From Colwellia ponticola (GTDB taxonomy: Bacteria; Pseudomonadota; Gammaproteobacteria; Enterobacterales; Alteromonadaceae), in contig NZ_SZVP01000012.1 of NCBI RefSeq assembly GCF_005885605.1, forward strand, positions 48,235 through 112,234: a stretch of DNA of 64,000 nt, given 5' to 3'. The number at the start of each line of letters is the position of its first letter. The stretch's first letter is position 1. Shown one piece after another: positions 37,273 through 46,207 of the stretch. Both the position numbers and the translations under genes were made by a program. A model generated the notes under the pieces. The model saw only the letters and a list, made by a program, of their open reading frames with translations. It made no database searches and was not told the DNA's origin.

Positions 37273-38145
37273 TTATTCCTCAATTAGCGCAGCTAAACGT
37301 TTATTCTTTGCTTCAACCTTGGCAAGCCAAATTAGCGGCATAATAATAAATGCGGTGCCAATAATCATACTTAAATCTGGCATTTCATCAAACCATAATA
37401 TACCTACGGTAACGGCACCTAATAAGCCACTGTATTCAGCACTAGCCACTTTACTTGCGTCGACCGCGCGATAAACAAATACGCATATACCTGCGTAAAT
37501 TAAAATAAAGGTTGTTGAGCCTGTTGCTGTTAGCATGGGAGTCCAGTCCCATGGCTTATTTTCCCATAATGCTAAACTAAGCGCTACAGGAATACCAACA
37601 AGGTTAGTGAGTAATAATACGTGAAAAACATTCTGATATTTTGGCAGTTTACGTATTAACACATTATTAGCCGCTAAGGTTATCGCAACAATTAATGCTG
37701 CAATGGCTGCCCAGTTTATGTGTGTAGGCTTTACCACAATGAGTACGCCGATAAAGCCGAGAATAGCTACCCAAATAGATTGTTTGGTGAGAGTTTCTTG
37801 AAATAATAGCATGGCTAGTGGCAGCATAATTAAAGGCGCAGCATAGAAAATAGCATTAGCAGTCGCTAGCGGCATAGCGTTAAGCGCAATCACCATAAGA
37901 ATAGCCCCCAATAACCAAATATGACCGCGTAGCACGTGCCATTGTAGACCAGCAAAAAGATCTTTTTTATTCGTGAATAAGCAAAAGGGTAGCAATATCA
38001 ATACGGCGGTTAGTTGTCGAAATAAAACAAATTGATATACGGGACCATCTGCAGATAGCGTTTTGATCAAGGCATCAGAAAAGACAGCAATTATGTTACC
38101 AATAACCAGTAAGGTCATGGCCAGTCCAACAGATATTTTCGGCAT
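37273..38145 (-). CDS. EamA/DMT-family transporter
   Basis: 290 residues with about ten hydrophobic segments in two halves, the pattern of two EamA repeats in the drug/metabolite transporter superfamily. FVLFRQLTAVLILLPFC in the first half and AEYSGLLGAVTVGILWFDEMP in the second are typical. Inner membrane; the substrate is unknown, often an amino acid or metabolite exporter. It is divergent from a LysR gene 149 bases away, which is probably its regulator. Confidence 0.85.
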   Translation of the reverse strand: MPKISVGLAMTLLVIGNIIAVFSDALIKTLSADGPVYQFVLFRQLTAVLILLPFCLFTNKKDLFAGLQWHVLRGHIWLLGAILMVIALNAMPLATANAIFYAAPLIMLPLAMLLFQETLTKQSIWVAILGFIGVLIVVKPTHINWAAIAALIVAITLAANNVLIRKLPKYQNVFHVLLLTNLVGIPVALSLALWENKPWDWTPMLTATGSTTFILIYAGICVFVYRAVDASKVASAEYSGLLGAVTVGILWFDEMPDLSMIIGTAFIIMPLIWLAKVEAKNKRLAALIEE

Positions 38146-38294
38146 TATTAGTATCCTATTTTCATCAGCGATGAGCTTTAAAAATGATGGTGAAGTAGTA
38201 CAACAATCTCTTGAAGATATTGTTGTCTATGATATTGCAACACTTACAATGATGTATAATGATTAAAAAACTTTTAGTATGAGATTAACTAATA

Positions 38295-39191
38295 ATGAAA
38301 TTACCTCCTTTACGTGCACTGCAATATTTTGAAGCGGTTGCTCGACTTAATAGTTTTTCTAAGGCGGCTGAATCACTTAATGTGACGCAAAGCGCTGTTA
38401 GTCATCAGGTTAAATTGTTAGAAGAATATTTGGGTGAAAGTCTGTTTAGTCGTCAAGGGCGGGCATTTTCTTTAACTGAGATTGGTGAGCGTTACTTTGA
38501 CGAAGTGAGTAACTCATTGGGTAATTTATCTAATGCCAGTCAGTTTATCCGTCATGGTAAGTCAGGCAATATTCGTTTGGCGCTATATAGCTCGTTGGCA
38601 GTGAAGTGGTTAATCCCCAGGCTAGAAGACTTTCGTAAACAATACCCAGAAATAGAATTAACATTACATATGGTGGCTGACGATCCCGATTGTAATCAGC
38701 AGGTTGCTGATTGTTTTATTACTGTCAAGCCACCTAAGCGGAATTTTGTTAGTGAGTTTTTGTATGCGGAAAAGCTTTATCCGGTGTGCGGACAAAAGCT
38801 GTGGCAGCAGATCAAAGATAAGCCTCTACCGGAGGCGTTGTGGTCGCACTCGCTATTGTCGGTACAGCATTCAAATTCGAGTGATTACTTAGGCGAAGAC
38901 TGGCACCGTTGGTGTCAGTATGGCGGATTTGAATTGCCTAAAGACGTTAAAATAAGTCATGTTAGCCATGTATTGTTGGCTGCTGAAGCTGCGCGCTATG
39001 ATTTAGGTATCGCGCTTATTGATTATTACATCATGACAGATCAAGAGCGTCAGCATAATTTTGTTCATATTCCTATGCATGAGTTTGTTACTGGCGATAA
39101 GTTTTATTTTGTTTATAAGCAAACACGAGCTAAACAAACTGATATTGTGAAACTGGGACGATGGTTAAAACAGCAGTGCATTGAGCAATAG
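38295..39191 (+). CDS. LysR-family regulator, GcvA-like
   Basis: 298 residues. N-terminal winged helix-turn-helix LPPLRALQYFEAVARLNSFS and KAAESLNVTQSAVSHQVKLLE, then a substrate-binding domain. The start and the HTH resemble the GcvA/AmpR subgroup (LRALRAFEAAAR type). It is divergent from the EamA transporter gene, the classical LysR position, so it probably controls that gene with an unknown inducer. It lies only 1.4 kb from the class D beta-lactamase gene, but the geometry favours the transporter as target. Confidence 0.9.
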   Translation: MKLPPLRALQYFEAVARLNSFSKAAESLNVTQSAVSHQVKLLEEYLGESLFSRQGRAFSLTEIGERYFDEVSNSLGNLSNASQFIRHGKSGNIRLALYSSLAVKWLIPRLEDFRKQYPEIELTLHMVADDPDCNQQVADCFITVKPPKRNFVSEFLYAEKLYPVCGQKLWQQIKDKPLPEALWSHSLLSVQHSNSSDYLGEDWHRWCQYGGFELPKDVKISHVSHVLLAAEAARYDLGIALIDYYIMTDQERQHNFVHIPMHEFVTGDKFYFVYKQTRAKQTDIVKLGRWLKQQCIEQ

Positions 39192-39263
39192 TTACCCTAG
39201 CGCTTTGTTGTTTAACAGGCTAACGGTTATTTAAACCAAGTGTTTTTGTGACATGCTTTATTA

Positions 39264-39313
39264 GTTAAATAGGGTCAAAACTTAGTCGCTAAGCTTGTTT
39301 AACCCTATTTAAC
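39264..39313. repeat. Nested inverted repeat after the LysR gene
   Basis: Perfect 12-bp arms GTTAAATAGGGT (39264-39275) / ACCCTATTTAAC (39302-39313). Inside the loop is a second hairpin CTTAG (39281-39285) / CTAAG (39289-39293). It lies between two convergent genes and might end transcription in both directions, though no T run follows. Confidence 0.6.
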
Positions 39314-39362
39314 TCTATCTTACTTAATAATTAGCAGTAATCACTATCGTTAACCGCAGGTG

Positions 39363-39611
39363 TTAACGATAAAATGCTTTAACCGTACCTTTTATGGTCA
39401 TTAGTAATGGTTGGCCACGACGGTCTAAGGCTTTTTTCGAGGGTACTTTTACCCAGCCTTCACTGATGCAATATTCTTCAACGTCGAAACGTTCTTTGTC
39501 ATTGAGTAAAATACCAATGTCGTGTTCAAAAACTTCTGCTACATGGTGTGGGCTACGAGAGTTAACCGAAAGGCGATCCGGTAAATCGGGTAGCGATTTT
39601 GTGTCGTTCAT
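39363..39611 (-). CDS. DUF3297 small protein
   Basis: 82 residues: LPDLPDRLSVNSRSPHHVAE, FEHDIGILLNDKERFDVEEYC and EGWVKVPSKKALDRRGQP match the DUF3297 family, small conserved cytoplasmic proteins of unknown function in gammaproteobacteria. No signal peptide. Single gene on the minus strand. Confidence 0.85.
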   Translation of the reverse strand: MNDTKSLPDLPDRLSVNSRSPHHVAEVFEHDIGILLNDKERFDVEEYCISEGWVKVPSKKALDRRGQPLLMTIKGTVKAFYR

Positions 39612-39781
39612 GTTGATAACCAGTTTGAAATAAAAAGTGCGTTATTGTAGGCAATATAAACCTTGTGCTCAATAGTTGTCATGATAAATATTAGTGTGCT
39701 GGTACTTTGCAGTAGTGTGTTATGGATATGGAAAAATGAAGAGTATTATCCACCTATATTACATAAGCAAGGCTACTTGCT

Positions 39782-39994
39782 ATGAATGGTGTTTATTTTA
39801 ACAATACCGACCTTAACAAGATAAGCAATCTGATCTTAAGTGATGACTTCCACGTAGTGCAATACTATATGCTTGATAAGATTTGTTACCCACCTAATAA
39901 TAAGTCTAATAAGAAATTTTATTCTCTACTGTGCATAGACAACTTATTATCATCCAATAGTGGAGTGTTATATTTATGGCCAACAACATATTAA
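39782..39994 (+). CDS. Possible small protein, unrecognised
   Basis: 70 codons from ATG at 39782, overlapping the start of the next gene by 19 bases. Upstream is AAGG within a small hairpin AGCAAG/CTTGCT (39766-39781). The sequence (NGVYFNNTDLNKISNLILSD...) has no recognised domain. It may be a real coupled gene or a chance frame in the leader of the DUF3081 gene. Confidence 0.3.
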   Translation: MNGVYFNNTDLNKISNLILSDDFHVVQYYMLDKICYPPNNKSNKKFYSLLCIDNLLSSNSGVLYLWPTTY

Positions 39995-40236
39995 AATATA
40001 GAGATTTTTTACGACTTTTTGATTTTATCTCGAGTAAGGGAGTTAAATCAGGTAGTGAATATGAACTTTCAGGTATTCGAGCGCAACATGACTTTGATGG
40101 CTATACCTGTTGGTTAGCCTATAAAGATTTAACAATTACCTTGTTATTTCACGGTAAATTTGATGTTGAATTTGATAATAAAGATACTTTTGATGAGTTT
40201 TACAAAAAAGCTAACTCACTGAACGCACTTAATTGA
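39976..40236 (+). CDS. DUF3081-like small protein
   Basis: 86 residues. The pattern LRLFDFISSKGVKSGSEYEL, GIRAQHDFDGYTCWL and LLFHGKFDVEFDN resembles the DUF3081 family of small uncharacterised proteins in gammaproteobacteria; this assignment is from memory and should be treated as probable. GGAG is found about ten bases before the start. No signal peptide or membrane helix. It is followed after 61 bases by a HAD phosphatase gene. Confidence 0.65.
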   Translation: MANNILKYRDFLRLFDFISSKGVKSGSEYELSGIRAQHDFDGYTCWLAYKDLTITLLFHGKFDVEFDNKDTFDEFYKKANSLNALN

Positions 40237-40297
40237 TATGTGTCAGTGACTACATTAAATAGAACTTAACTCTAGTTAAGTTAGTAGGAGAAAAGGA

Positions 40298-40900
40298 TTG
40301 TTAATCAATAAACTACAGGGCGTTATCTTTGATTTAGATAATACACTCGTGTCCTCATCGCTAAACTTTGATGAAATCAGAGTCGCTTTAGGTTGCCCAT
40401 TAGGTAGCGATTTATTAGATTTTGTTGCGGCATTGCCACCACAAGAACAAGTTGAAGCCACGCGAGTATTAATTGAGTTTGAAACCATTGATGCAACCAA
40501 TGCAACTAACTTAGCGGGTACGCTTGAGTTGTTAGCTTTAATCGCTGAATTAGAGTTACCTTGTGCCATTGTTACCCGTAATTGTCGAGAAGCCGCGGTA
40601 GTAAAGCTGAACAATAATAACATTGATATACCTATACTTTTAACAAGAGAAGATCACAAAGCAAAACCAGCACCTGATGCTTTATTACATTTAGCAGAGT
40701 GTTGGCAGACACCACCTGAAAACTTATTGTACGTTGGCGATTATTTGTATGACTTACAAGCAGCCGAAAATGCTAACACTATGTCTTGTTTAGTGACCAA
40801 TGGTACGCCAGCGAGTTATGAAGATTTAGCGAGTGTTGTGGTTAATGATTTAACTGAATTAACTGACATGATAAAAAAATTATTTTCAACCCAATGTTAA
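40298..40900 (+). CDS. HAD-family hydrolase
   Basis: 200 residues, cytoplasmic. Motif I is GVIFDLDNTLV (DxD nucleophile and acid), motif II lies in AIVTRNC, motif III Lys in HKAKPAPDAL, and motif IV is VGDYLYDLQAA. A small cap with EQVEATRVLIE sits between motifs I and II. This fits a small phosphatase of the Gph/YjjG type; the substrate is unknown. It starts with TTG at 40298, preceded by AGGAG at 40286-40290, a strong ribosome site at the right spacing. Confidence 0.87.
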   Translation: MLINKLQGVIFDLDNTLVSSSLNFDEIRVALGCPLGSDLLDFVAALPPQEQVEATRVLIEFETIDATNATNLAGTLELLALIAELELPCAIVTRNCREAAVVKLNNNNIDIPILLTREDHKAKPAPDALLHLAECWQTPPENLLYVGDYLYDLQAAENANTMSCLVTNGTPASYEDLASVVVNDLTELTDMIKKLFSTQC

Positions 40901-40983
40901 GCTGGGCGTACTCAAGTTTATGCTTGGTAAATAACGGATGAATACTTAACCTAAAAATAATGACAAGCCGATAGGGTATTACT

Positions 40984-41616
40984 ATGGAGTTTATGACTTT
41001 TGGTTTGTTATTATTTATGTTCAGCTCTTCACTGTGTGGCGCTAATACTGAACAATTGGTGATGCTAAAAAATAAATATATTCTCGCAACAATTCCTGTA
41101 ATTATTCCCACAATACCGGCAACTAATGAGTTATCAAATATGAACAATTTTGTTGAACAACACAGTGCTTATCTCTGGCATATAACCAATGATGGCGTTA
41201 TGGGGGGCAAGTCACAAGGGCGCTTTTTAGTCGAGCAGGGTAAAGCTACTTTTACAGGTAATATTTCACTCGACAACAATGGTGGTTTTAGCTCAGCTTT
41301 TCGAACCATTGAAACTCAAGCTAAGGGACTTGAAACGGTGACTATTGATATGCAAGGAGATGGATTAACTTACCAACTTCGCCTAGCCGTAAATCTTGAT
41401 GGTTATCGCTTGTCTTATAAGCATGAATTTAAAACTGTTGCGGGACAAAGAGATACCCTTACTTTTACTTTGGCTGATTTTCAAGCATCATTTCGCGGTC
41501 GCCATATTGATAATGCACCAACACTTAAATCAGAAAATATTCGTGAAGTAGGTTTTTTAGTCACTAATAAGGTAGCAGGAGAGTTTTCTTTATCGATATT
41601 TAGCCTGCACTTTTAG
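40984..41616 (+). CDS. CIA30-family protein
   Basis: 210 residues with a hydrophobic N-terminus that may be a signal peptide (about 1-20). The domain from about residue 63, LWHITNDGVMGGKSQGRFLV, continuing FTGNISLDNNGGFSSAFRTI, is the CIA30 / NADH:ubiquinone oxidoreductase intermediate-associated protein signature (a galactose-binding-like fold). Bacterial members are uncharacterised. Its neighbours belong to a set of small families often found together near photolyase genes in marine bacteria. Confidence 0.82.
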   Translation: MEFMTFGLLLFMFSSSLCGANTEQLVMLKNKYILATIPVIIPTIPATNELSNMNNFVEQHSAYLWHITNDGVMGGKSQGRFLVEQGKATFTGNISLDNNGGFSSAFRTIETQAKGLETVTIDMQGDGLTYQLRLAVNLDGYRLSYKHEFKTVAGQRDTLTFTLADFQASFRGRHIDNAPTLKSENIREVGFLVTNKVAGEFSLSIFSLHF

Positions 41617-41715
41617 GCAACACTCGATACGGTTAACAGCCTATAGATACTTATCCTAGCTTATTAATAACGTATAAAAGCGAAGTAATATAAGTCAAGC
41701 AAGTAAGGTAATACG

Positions 41716-41943
41716 ATGAACAAAAATGGTAATAAAATAAGCCCTAAAGCGCTTCTTCATAGTAAGTGGAGCAAAGTGGCGGTAACAAATAAAGAGAAGC
41801 ACTTTATCATCACCGTAGTTACTTTTGATGAACAGCAAAAGGTCATTGAATGTGTCATTCAAGCGGTGATGACAAAAAATGAATATACTATTGATTGGCG
41901 TGAATTAAAAGACAGTGATAAATGGAAAATAGGCTGGCAGTAG
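41716..41943 (+). CDS. TIGR02450 family small protein
   Basis: 75 residues. ISPKALLHSKWSKVAVTNKEKHF and IDWRELKDSDKWKIGW are the Trp-rich signature of TIGR02450. It is a small cytoplasmic protein of unknown function, often found with photolyase or cryptochrome genes. It is followed by a short hairpin. Confidence 0.85.
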   Translation: MNKNGNKISPKALLHSKWSKVAVTNKEKHFIITVVTFDEQQKVIECVIQAVMTKNEYTIDWRELKDSDKWKIGWQ

Positions 41944-41945
41944 TG

Positions 41946-41971
41946 AGGTGTTAACATATCAGATAACACCT
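41946..41971 (+). terminator. Possible terminator of the TIGR02450 gene
   Basis: AGGTGTTA (41946-41953) pairs with TAACACCT (41964-41971), then TAGTTATTGTT. The T tract is interrupted, so the call is weak. Confidence 0.5.
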
Positions 41972-42034
41972 TAGTTATTGTTAATTATATTAATTCTGTT
42001 ATTAGTCTGGAGCAGCTCTGATAGTAAGCCGATA

Positions 42035-42463
42035 TTAGTTAAACCATAAAAAGTAGGCTGTTATATGCAGTAATACCACAAGTTGAGTTAACCAAAAGCG
42101 CATGTTCATATAACTACTCGGTGTCTTGTCTTGCTTACCTATTGAGTTCTCATAAATAAATAGCAATATAAAACTTAGTAGTAATACTATTAAGGCGACT
42201 TTATAAGTTAATAATAAAGCTACAAAAGCGATTAAACTAAGAATATTACTAATAATATAGCGTTTGTGATGGTAAGTTTCGGCATCTCTACGCCATATTG
42301 TACCGGCGACGAAACTTAATATAATGGCACTATAGGCGATAAAAGCCTGTTTGGTATCGATACCCCAAATGACGGTTTCACTGCTTAAATATAAAAAAAT
42401 GATAAAGGGAAGCAGACCAAGGTAGCCTAATATTTTCCAGGTTTTCATCGTCAATGTTTTCAT
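42035..42463 (-). CDS. DUF3429 membrane protein
   Basis: 142 residues with about five membrane helices. ILGYLGLLPFIIFLYLS at the N-terminus and AFIAYSAIILSFVAGTIW match DUF3429, inner-membrane proteins of unknown function. AGGAGG lies at an ideal distance before ATG at 42463. Confidence 0.82.
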   Translation of the reverse strand: MKTLTMKTWKILGYLGLLPFIIFLYLSSETVIWGIDTKQAFIAYSAIILSFVAGTIWRRDAETYHHKRYIISNILSLIAFVALLLTYKVALIVLLLSFILLFIYENSIGKQDKTPSSYMNMRFWLTQLVVLLHITAYFLWFN

Positions 42464-42538
42464 TTAAGCCTCCTTAGTCTTTAGTAATACCCGTTAGTAA
42501 CAGTAACTATTAACAGAGTAGTTACCATCTACATTAGT

Positions 42539-43192
42539 TTATTGTGTATGACCGTCAAGTGAAAGCGCTTGTGGTTTACTGTTTGGTTTGGCATAGCTCA
42601 AACGAGATAATCGATTACTGCTATGGTAGCTATCTAACCCTGAGACCATCACTGTATTTAATGACTCAATATCAATATAGCCGTCACTCTTGATTGCCTC
42701 TTTATCACAAATAATATCGGTTATTTCGCCTATAACGAATAAGGTACCGTTCAAGTCAATAGGGACTATTTCTTTTAATGTTACCGCGTACTTAAGTCGG
42801 CTTTCTTTGACAAATGGCGCTGTTACCCCGTCAATGTACTCAGCAGTTAACCCTGTTTCTGTAAACTCACACTCATCGGCTTGGTAGCGAGCTGAGGTTT
42901 GATGTGCTTGCTGCCAAAAGCTTTCATTGACTTGGTTAATCGTATATTGCTTGGTTTGTTTAATGTTTTCTAAGGTGTGTCGCTCGACACTATCTGGCCG
43001 AGTAACAAAGCCAACTAACGCCGGTGATGCGCCAAGGTGAACAACAGAGCTAAAAATAGCTAGATTGTTTATATTGTTACTATTACAAGTACCGATAACG
43101 TTAGCGCTTTTAAAGCCTGATAAACTATTTACCACCAAAGCTCTGTAACGTGATTCCATGTTAACAAGTTGATCTTTATTGATATGTTGCAT
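42539..43192 (-). CDS. Flavin reductase family protein
   Basis: 217 residues. The FMN-binding split-barrel pattern is visible: FKSANVIGTCNSNNINNLAI, SSVVHLGASPALVGFVTRPD and HTLENIKQTKQYTINQVNE. These proteins bind FMN and often reduce it with NAD(P)H. It lies on the minus strand with the lipoprotein, SDR and DCC genes, possibly one unit. The substrate or partner oxygenase is unknown. Confidence 0.82.
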   Translation of the reverse strand: MQHINKDQLVNMESRYRALVVNSLSGFKSANVIGTCNSNNINNLAIFSSVVHLGASPALVGFVTRPDSVERHTLENIKQTKQYTINQVNESFWQQAHQTSARYQADECEFTETGLTAEYIDGVTAPFVKESRLKYAVTLKEIVPIDLNGTLFVIGEITDIICDKEAIKSDGYIDIESLNTVMVSGLDSYHSSNRLSRLSYAKPNSKPQALSLDGHTQ

Positions 43193-43319
43193 TGTAGTGT
43201 TGTTCTCTTATATTTTCTAAGTGAGTAATCTCTAAACGAGTAATATCTTCTAAGCGAATTAGTTTTCACTGATACGTAATAACTAACACAAGCGATCACC
43301 TCATTGTGTTTTTATAGAC

Positions 43320-43856
43320 TTAATGAGAAATGGCTTTATCGACTAAATGACTTCTTAAGTTATTAAGAGCATCGACAGAAAAACCGCCGTCATAGAAATA
43401 TAATATATCGCCTTTATTATCGAGTAAGATGACTCGAGCGCTATTAGGACGTTCATTACCGGTAAGTGCTTGCACAGTTTCGCCATCTTCATAAACGGTA
43501 ATGACACCTTTCCATAGTGGCTTAGGAATACCAGCGCGCATACCGTTGTTAATTACCGTACTGAACATTTTAGGGAACATACCTTGAATCGTAGGCAGCT
43601 CATAAGCGGCTACGTTAGTGTTAGTCATATCTAAGCCAATTAACCATCGGTCGATATCAAATTGGGCATTTTGAGCATAACCAACAAGTAGTAGAGTAAC
43701 ATCGTCGTTAAAATCTTCAGGGATATTAACGGTGTTTTTTTCAAGTGTTTGACCACTAATTGATGGAAAATTCTGTCCTGTAATATCTTGATTAGGATAA
43801 TTGGTGCTACAAGCCGACACTAGGCTAATGAAAAATAATAAAATAATTAAACGCAT
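43320..43856 (-). CDS. Lipoprotein with thioredoxin-like/ATP10-like fold
   Basis: 178 residues. The signal peptide ends in a lipobox LVSAC (Cys16), so it should be membrane-anchored in the periplasm. The body (FNDDVTLLLVGYAQNAQFDIDRW, and LLDNKGDILYFYDGGFS at the C-terminus) looks like a thioredoxin-like fold related to the ATP10 group, but no CxxC motif is present, so it is unlikely to be a disulphide reductase. The role is unknown. Confidence 0.65.
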   Translation of the reverse strand: MRLIILLFFISLVSACSTNYPNQDITGQNFPSISGQTLEKNTVNIPEDFNDDVTLLLVGYAQNAQFDIDRWLIGLDMTNTNVAAYELPTIQGMFPKMFSTVINNGMRAGIPKPLWKGVITVYEDGETVQALTGNERPNSARVILLDNKGDILYFYDGGFSVDALNNLRSHLVDKAISH

Positions 43857-43942
43857 GTTAAGTTACTCGCTTATGTTAATGCACTTGTTGCTAATAGGTG
43901 ATTTTTTAATATAGTGACAGTTGAAATTGGCATTAATTGATA

Positions 43943-44701
43943 TTACCAGTTAATTGACTCTCCCTGCCAATCTAAGAAGCTAGCGCTTTGATCTAATTCG
44001 CACTCATCGACAATAGATAACAGCTGCTTAGCGACAAATTCACAGGTAAATAGTTTATTAGCTGGTACGTTGTTTTGAAAGGGTTTAGATAGCGGCGTAT
44101 CGGTAGTACCAGGGTGAAAAGCAATGAGTTTTATATTTTTATTGCGACGAGCTAGTTCAATAGCGGCGGTTTTTATCATCATGTTTAATGCTGCTTTAGA
44201 GGCTCTATAACTATACCAGCCGCCTAAGCGGTTCTCACTAATACTACCTACTCGAGCACTAAATACGATAATCTTACAAGGGGATTTAGTCGATAACGTA
44301 GGCACCAATTTTTTAATCCATAACATTGGCGTTAAGGCATTTGATGCCATTACTTGTGTAAATGACTCAGCATCGAAATCTTCTAGGCGTTTTTCAGGTT
44401 TAATATCATCACTGTGCAATATACCATTACAGATAAAAATTCGAGTAATGGGCGCCTGTGTATAAGCAGCGATTTGTTCAACCGCCTGTTCGATAGAGCT
44501 TGATTGATAATCTTTAACCGTTATTGTGTTTATCTGGCCCGCTATATTTTGATTGTTAGGTTTATGGTCAATATCAGTGGCTAAGGACTGCTCACGGTTA
44601 ATAAGCAGTAAACCAGTGTCTTTATGCTCTTGTACTTGTAAAGCAATGGCTTTTGCAATACCACTATTTGCGCCTATTATCAGTGTTAGTTGATTTATCA
44701 T
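43943..44701 (-). CDS. Short-chain dehydrogenase/reductase
   Basis: 252 residues. NAD(P)-binding TLIIGANSGIAKAIA at the N-terminus, CNGILH in place of the usual NNAG, and catalytic YSYRASKAALNMM (Tyr/Lys). ATG at 44701 has AGGA at a good distance; a longer open frame upstream lies in the DCC gene. The first 38 bases overlap the DCC gene, so the two are coupled. SDR proteins of this type often occur with DCC and photolyase genes; the substrate is unknown. Confidence 0.87.
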   Translation of the reverse strand: MINQLTLIIGANSGIAKAIALQVQEHKDTGLLLINREQSLATDIDHKPNNQNIAGQINTITVKDYQSSSIEQAVEQIAAYTQAPITRIFICNGILHSDDIKPEKRLEDFDAESFTQVMASNALTPMLWIKKLVPTLSTKSPCKIIVFSARVGSISENRLGGWYSYRASKAALNMMIKTAAIELARRNKNIKLIAFHPGTTDTPLSKPFQNNVPANKLFTCEFVAKQLLSIVDECELDQSASFLDWQGESINW

Positions 44702-45104
44702 AACAAGTTCCTGAAATACATTTTCCTGAAATAAATTGGGTTGTTGGTAAGCCAAATATTTTGGCAAAGAAGGCTGAAATTTGATGGCGGTATTTAGCCA
44801 TAACTAAATATACCCAGTGGCTTAGCGTTTTAACCACTGGCCAGTTTAGCGGCGCAACCCAAAAACCTTTACCCACCAAAGTCCATGCTCGGTGAGTAAC
44901 CTCAAGCCCTAATAGCAATTGATCATTATAAAGACCATGTAATATTTTCATGGCGTCATCAACATTAATCGTTGGATATAAGGTAGTAAAATTTTGTTGA
45001 TGAATATCTACGAGGTTTATTAAAAAAGCTTTATCATGTTTTTTGAGGTGGTTCATCTCCGCTAAGCACAGTGGACAATTACCATCATAAAATATTGTTA
45101 GCAT
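44664..45104 (-). CDS. DCC family thiol-disulfide oxidoreductase (DUF393)
   Basis: 146 residues. The N-terminus TIFYDGNCPLCLAEMNHLKK carries the YDGxCPLC motif that names the DCC family, with a redox-active CxxC. ILHGLYNDQLLLGLEVTHRAW is also typical. No signal peptide, so it acts in the cytoplasm. AGGTGA precedes ATG at 45104. It is the first gene of the unit with the SDR gene. Confidence 0.88.
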   Translation of the reverse strand: MLTIFYDGNCPLCLAEMNHLKKHDKAFLINLVDIHQQNFTTLYPTINVDDAMKILHGLYNDQLLLGLEVTHRAWTLVGKGFWVAPLNWPVVKTLSHWVYLVMAKYRHQISAFFAKIFGLPTTQFISGKCISGTCYDKSTNTDNRRK

Positions 45105-45212
45105 TAGCTATCACCTAGCTTTTAAAACATACAATGATGTACGTTAATTTTATCATAGTAAGTTATACGTAAAGTGTGGCGTTAGCGATCACCTCAAAAA
45201 AGTAAGAAGTAT

Positions 45213-46085
45213 TTAAGCAATAAAATCAATAATGAGTGATTTAATATATTGGATACGATTACTTTCAAAGGCAAGTCGGTTTTGGCAGAGGTATAAGGTT
45301 TCATTTACCGTGTTTTTTAAATGGTGTACCTTAATGGCTTCTACATTATGAAAAGCATTTACTGCGTGTAAAGGTAATACGGTAAAACCTAAACCTCGGC
45401 TTACAGGCTCTAATATAAGGCTAATTTGATTAGAAAACCCTGTCGCTTTAAACTGGCTGATGTGTTCAAACTGAGGGTAGTTGTTACTTAATAATTGTTG
45501 ACAATGATACTCACCATCGGGATGACCAATAAAGCCAATATCCACCAGGGTTTGCCAATTAATATTATTTATTTTGCTTGAGGTGATTAATACCAAAGGT
45601 TCTACGGCTATTGGCGTACTGACTAAATTGGCGCTTTTTGTCTGCTCAGTGAGTAAACCAATATCGACTTGTCTATCAAGTAACTGATGCTCTATGCTTG
45701 CATTTGGAGCAAATCGATAATCAATAATTAAACTTGGCTGGCGTTGTTGTACCGTTAACAATTGCGGGTATAACTTTAGGCCAACACTACCTGGTGTGGT
45801 TATTTTTACTGTACCGACTAAAGGATCGTCGTGTTTAATCGAGGTTGTTATCTCTTCTGCTGTTTTGAGTAACTGTTTACCTTGCTGGTAAAGTTTAAGA
45901 CCGGCATCCGTTAATGAAAAAGACTTACCTGCTCTTACTAATAGTAAGGTGCCTACCTGTTGCTCTAATTTTTTTATATGCTGACTGACACCAGACTGTG
46001 TCATAAATAACTTATCAGCTGTTTTTGTAAAGTGTCCAATATCTACAAGGTAGCAGAAGGTTTTTAACCAAGTGAGATTAATCAT
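45213..46085 (-). CDS. LysR-family transcriptional regulator
   Basis: 290 residues. Winged HTH at the N-terminus: WLKTFCYLVDIGHFTKTADK and LFMTQSGVSQHIKKLEQQV, followed by a substrate-binding domain of the CysB/LTTR type. It is divergent from a VOC gene 122 bases away, its likely target; the DCC-SDR unit downstream could also be regulated. The effector is unknown. Confidence 0.9.
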   Translation of the reverse strand: MINLTWLKTFCYLVDIGHFTKTADKLFMTQSGVSQHIKKLEQQVGTLLLVRAGKSFSLTDAGLKLYQQGKQLLKTAEEITTSIKHDDPLVGTVKITTPGSVGLKLYPQLLTVQQRQPSLIIDYRFAPNASIEHQLLDRQVDIGLLTEQTKSANLVSTPIAVEPLVLITSSKINNINWQTLVDIGFIGHPDGEYHCQQLLSNNYPQFEHISQFKATGFSNQISLILEPVSRGLGFTVLPLHAVNAFHNVEAIKVHHLKNTVNETLYLCQNRLAFESNRIQYIKSLIIDFIA

Positions 46086-46207
46086 TACAAAGTGTACTCA
46101 TAGTTATTATTTATGATAATTTTACGTAATCAATCTGTCGGCGTAAACTATATTTAGTTAAACAATAATCCACTTACCTAGATAAACTAAGACAGAGAGG
46201 AAACGTA

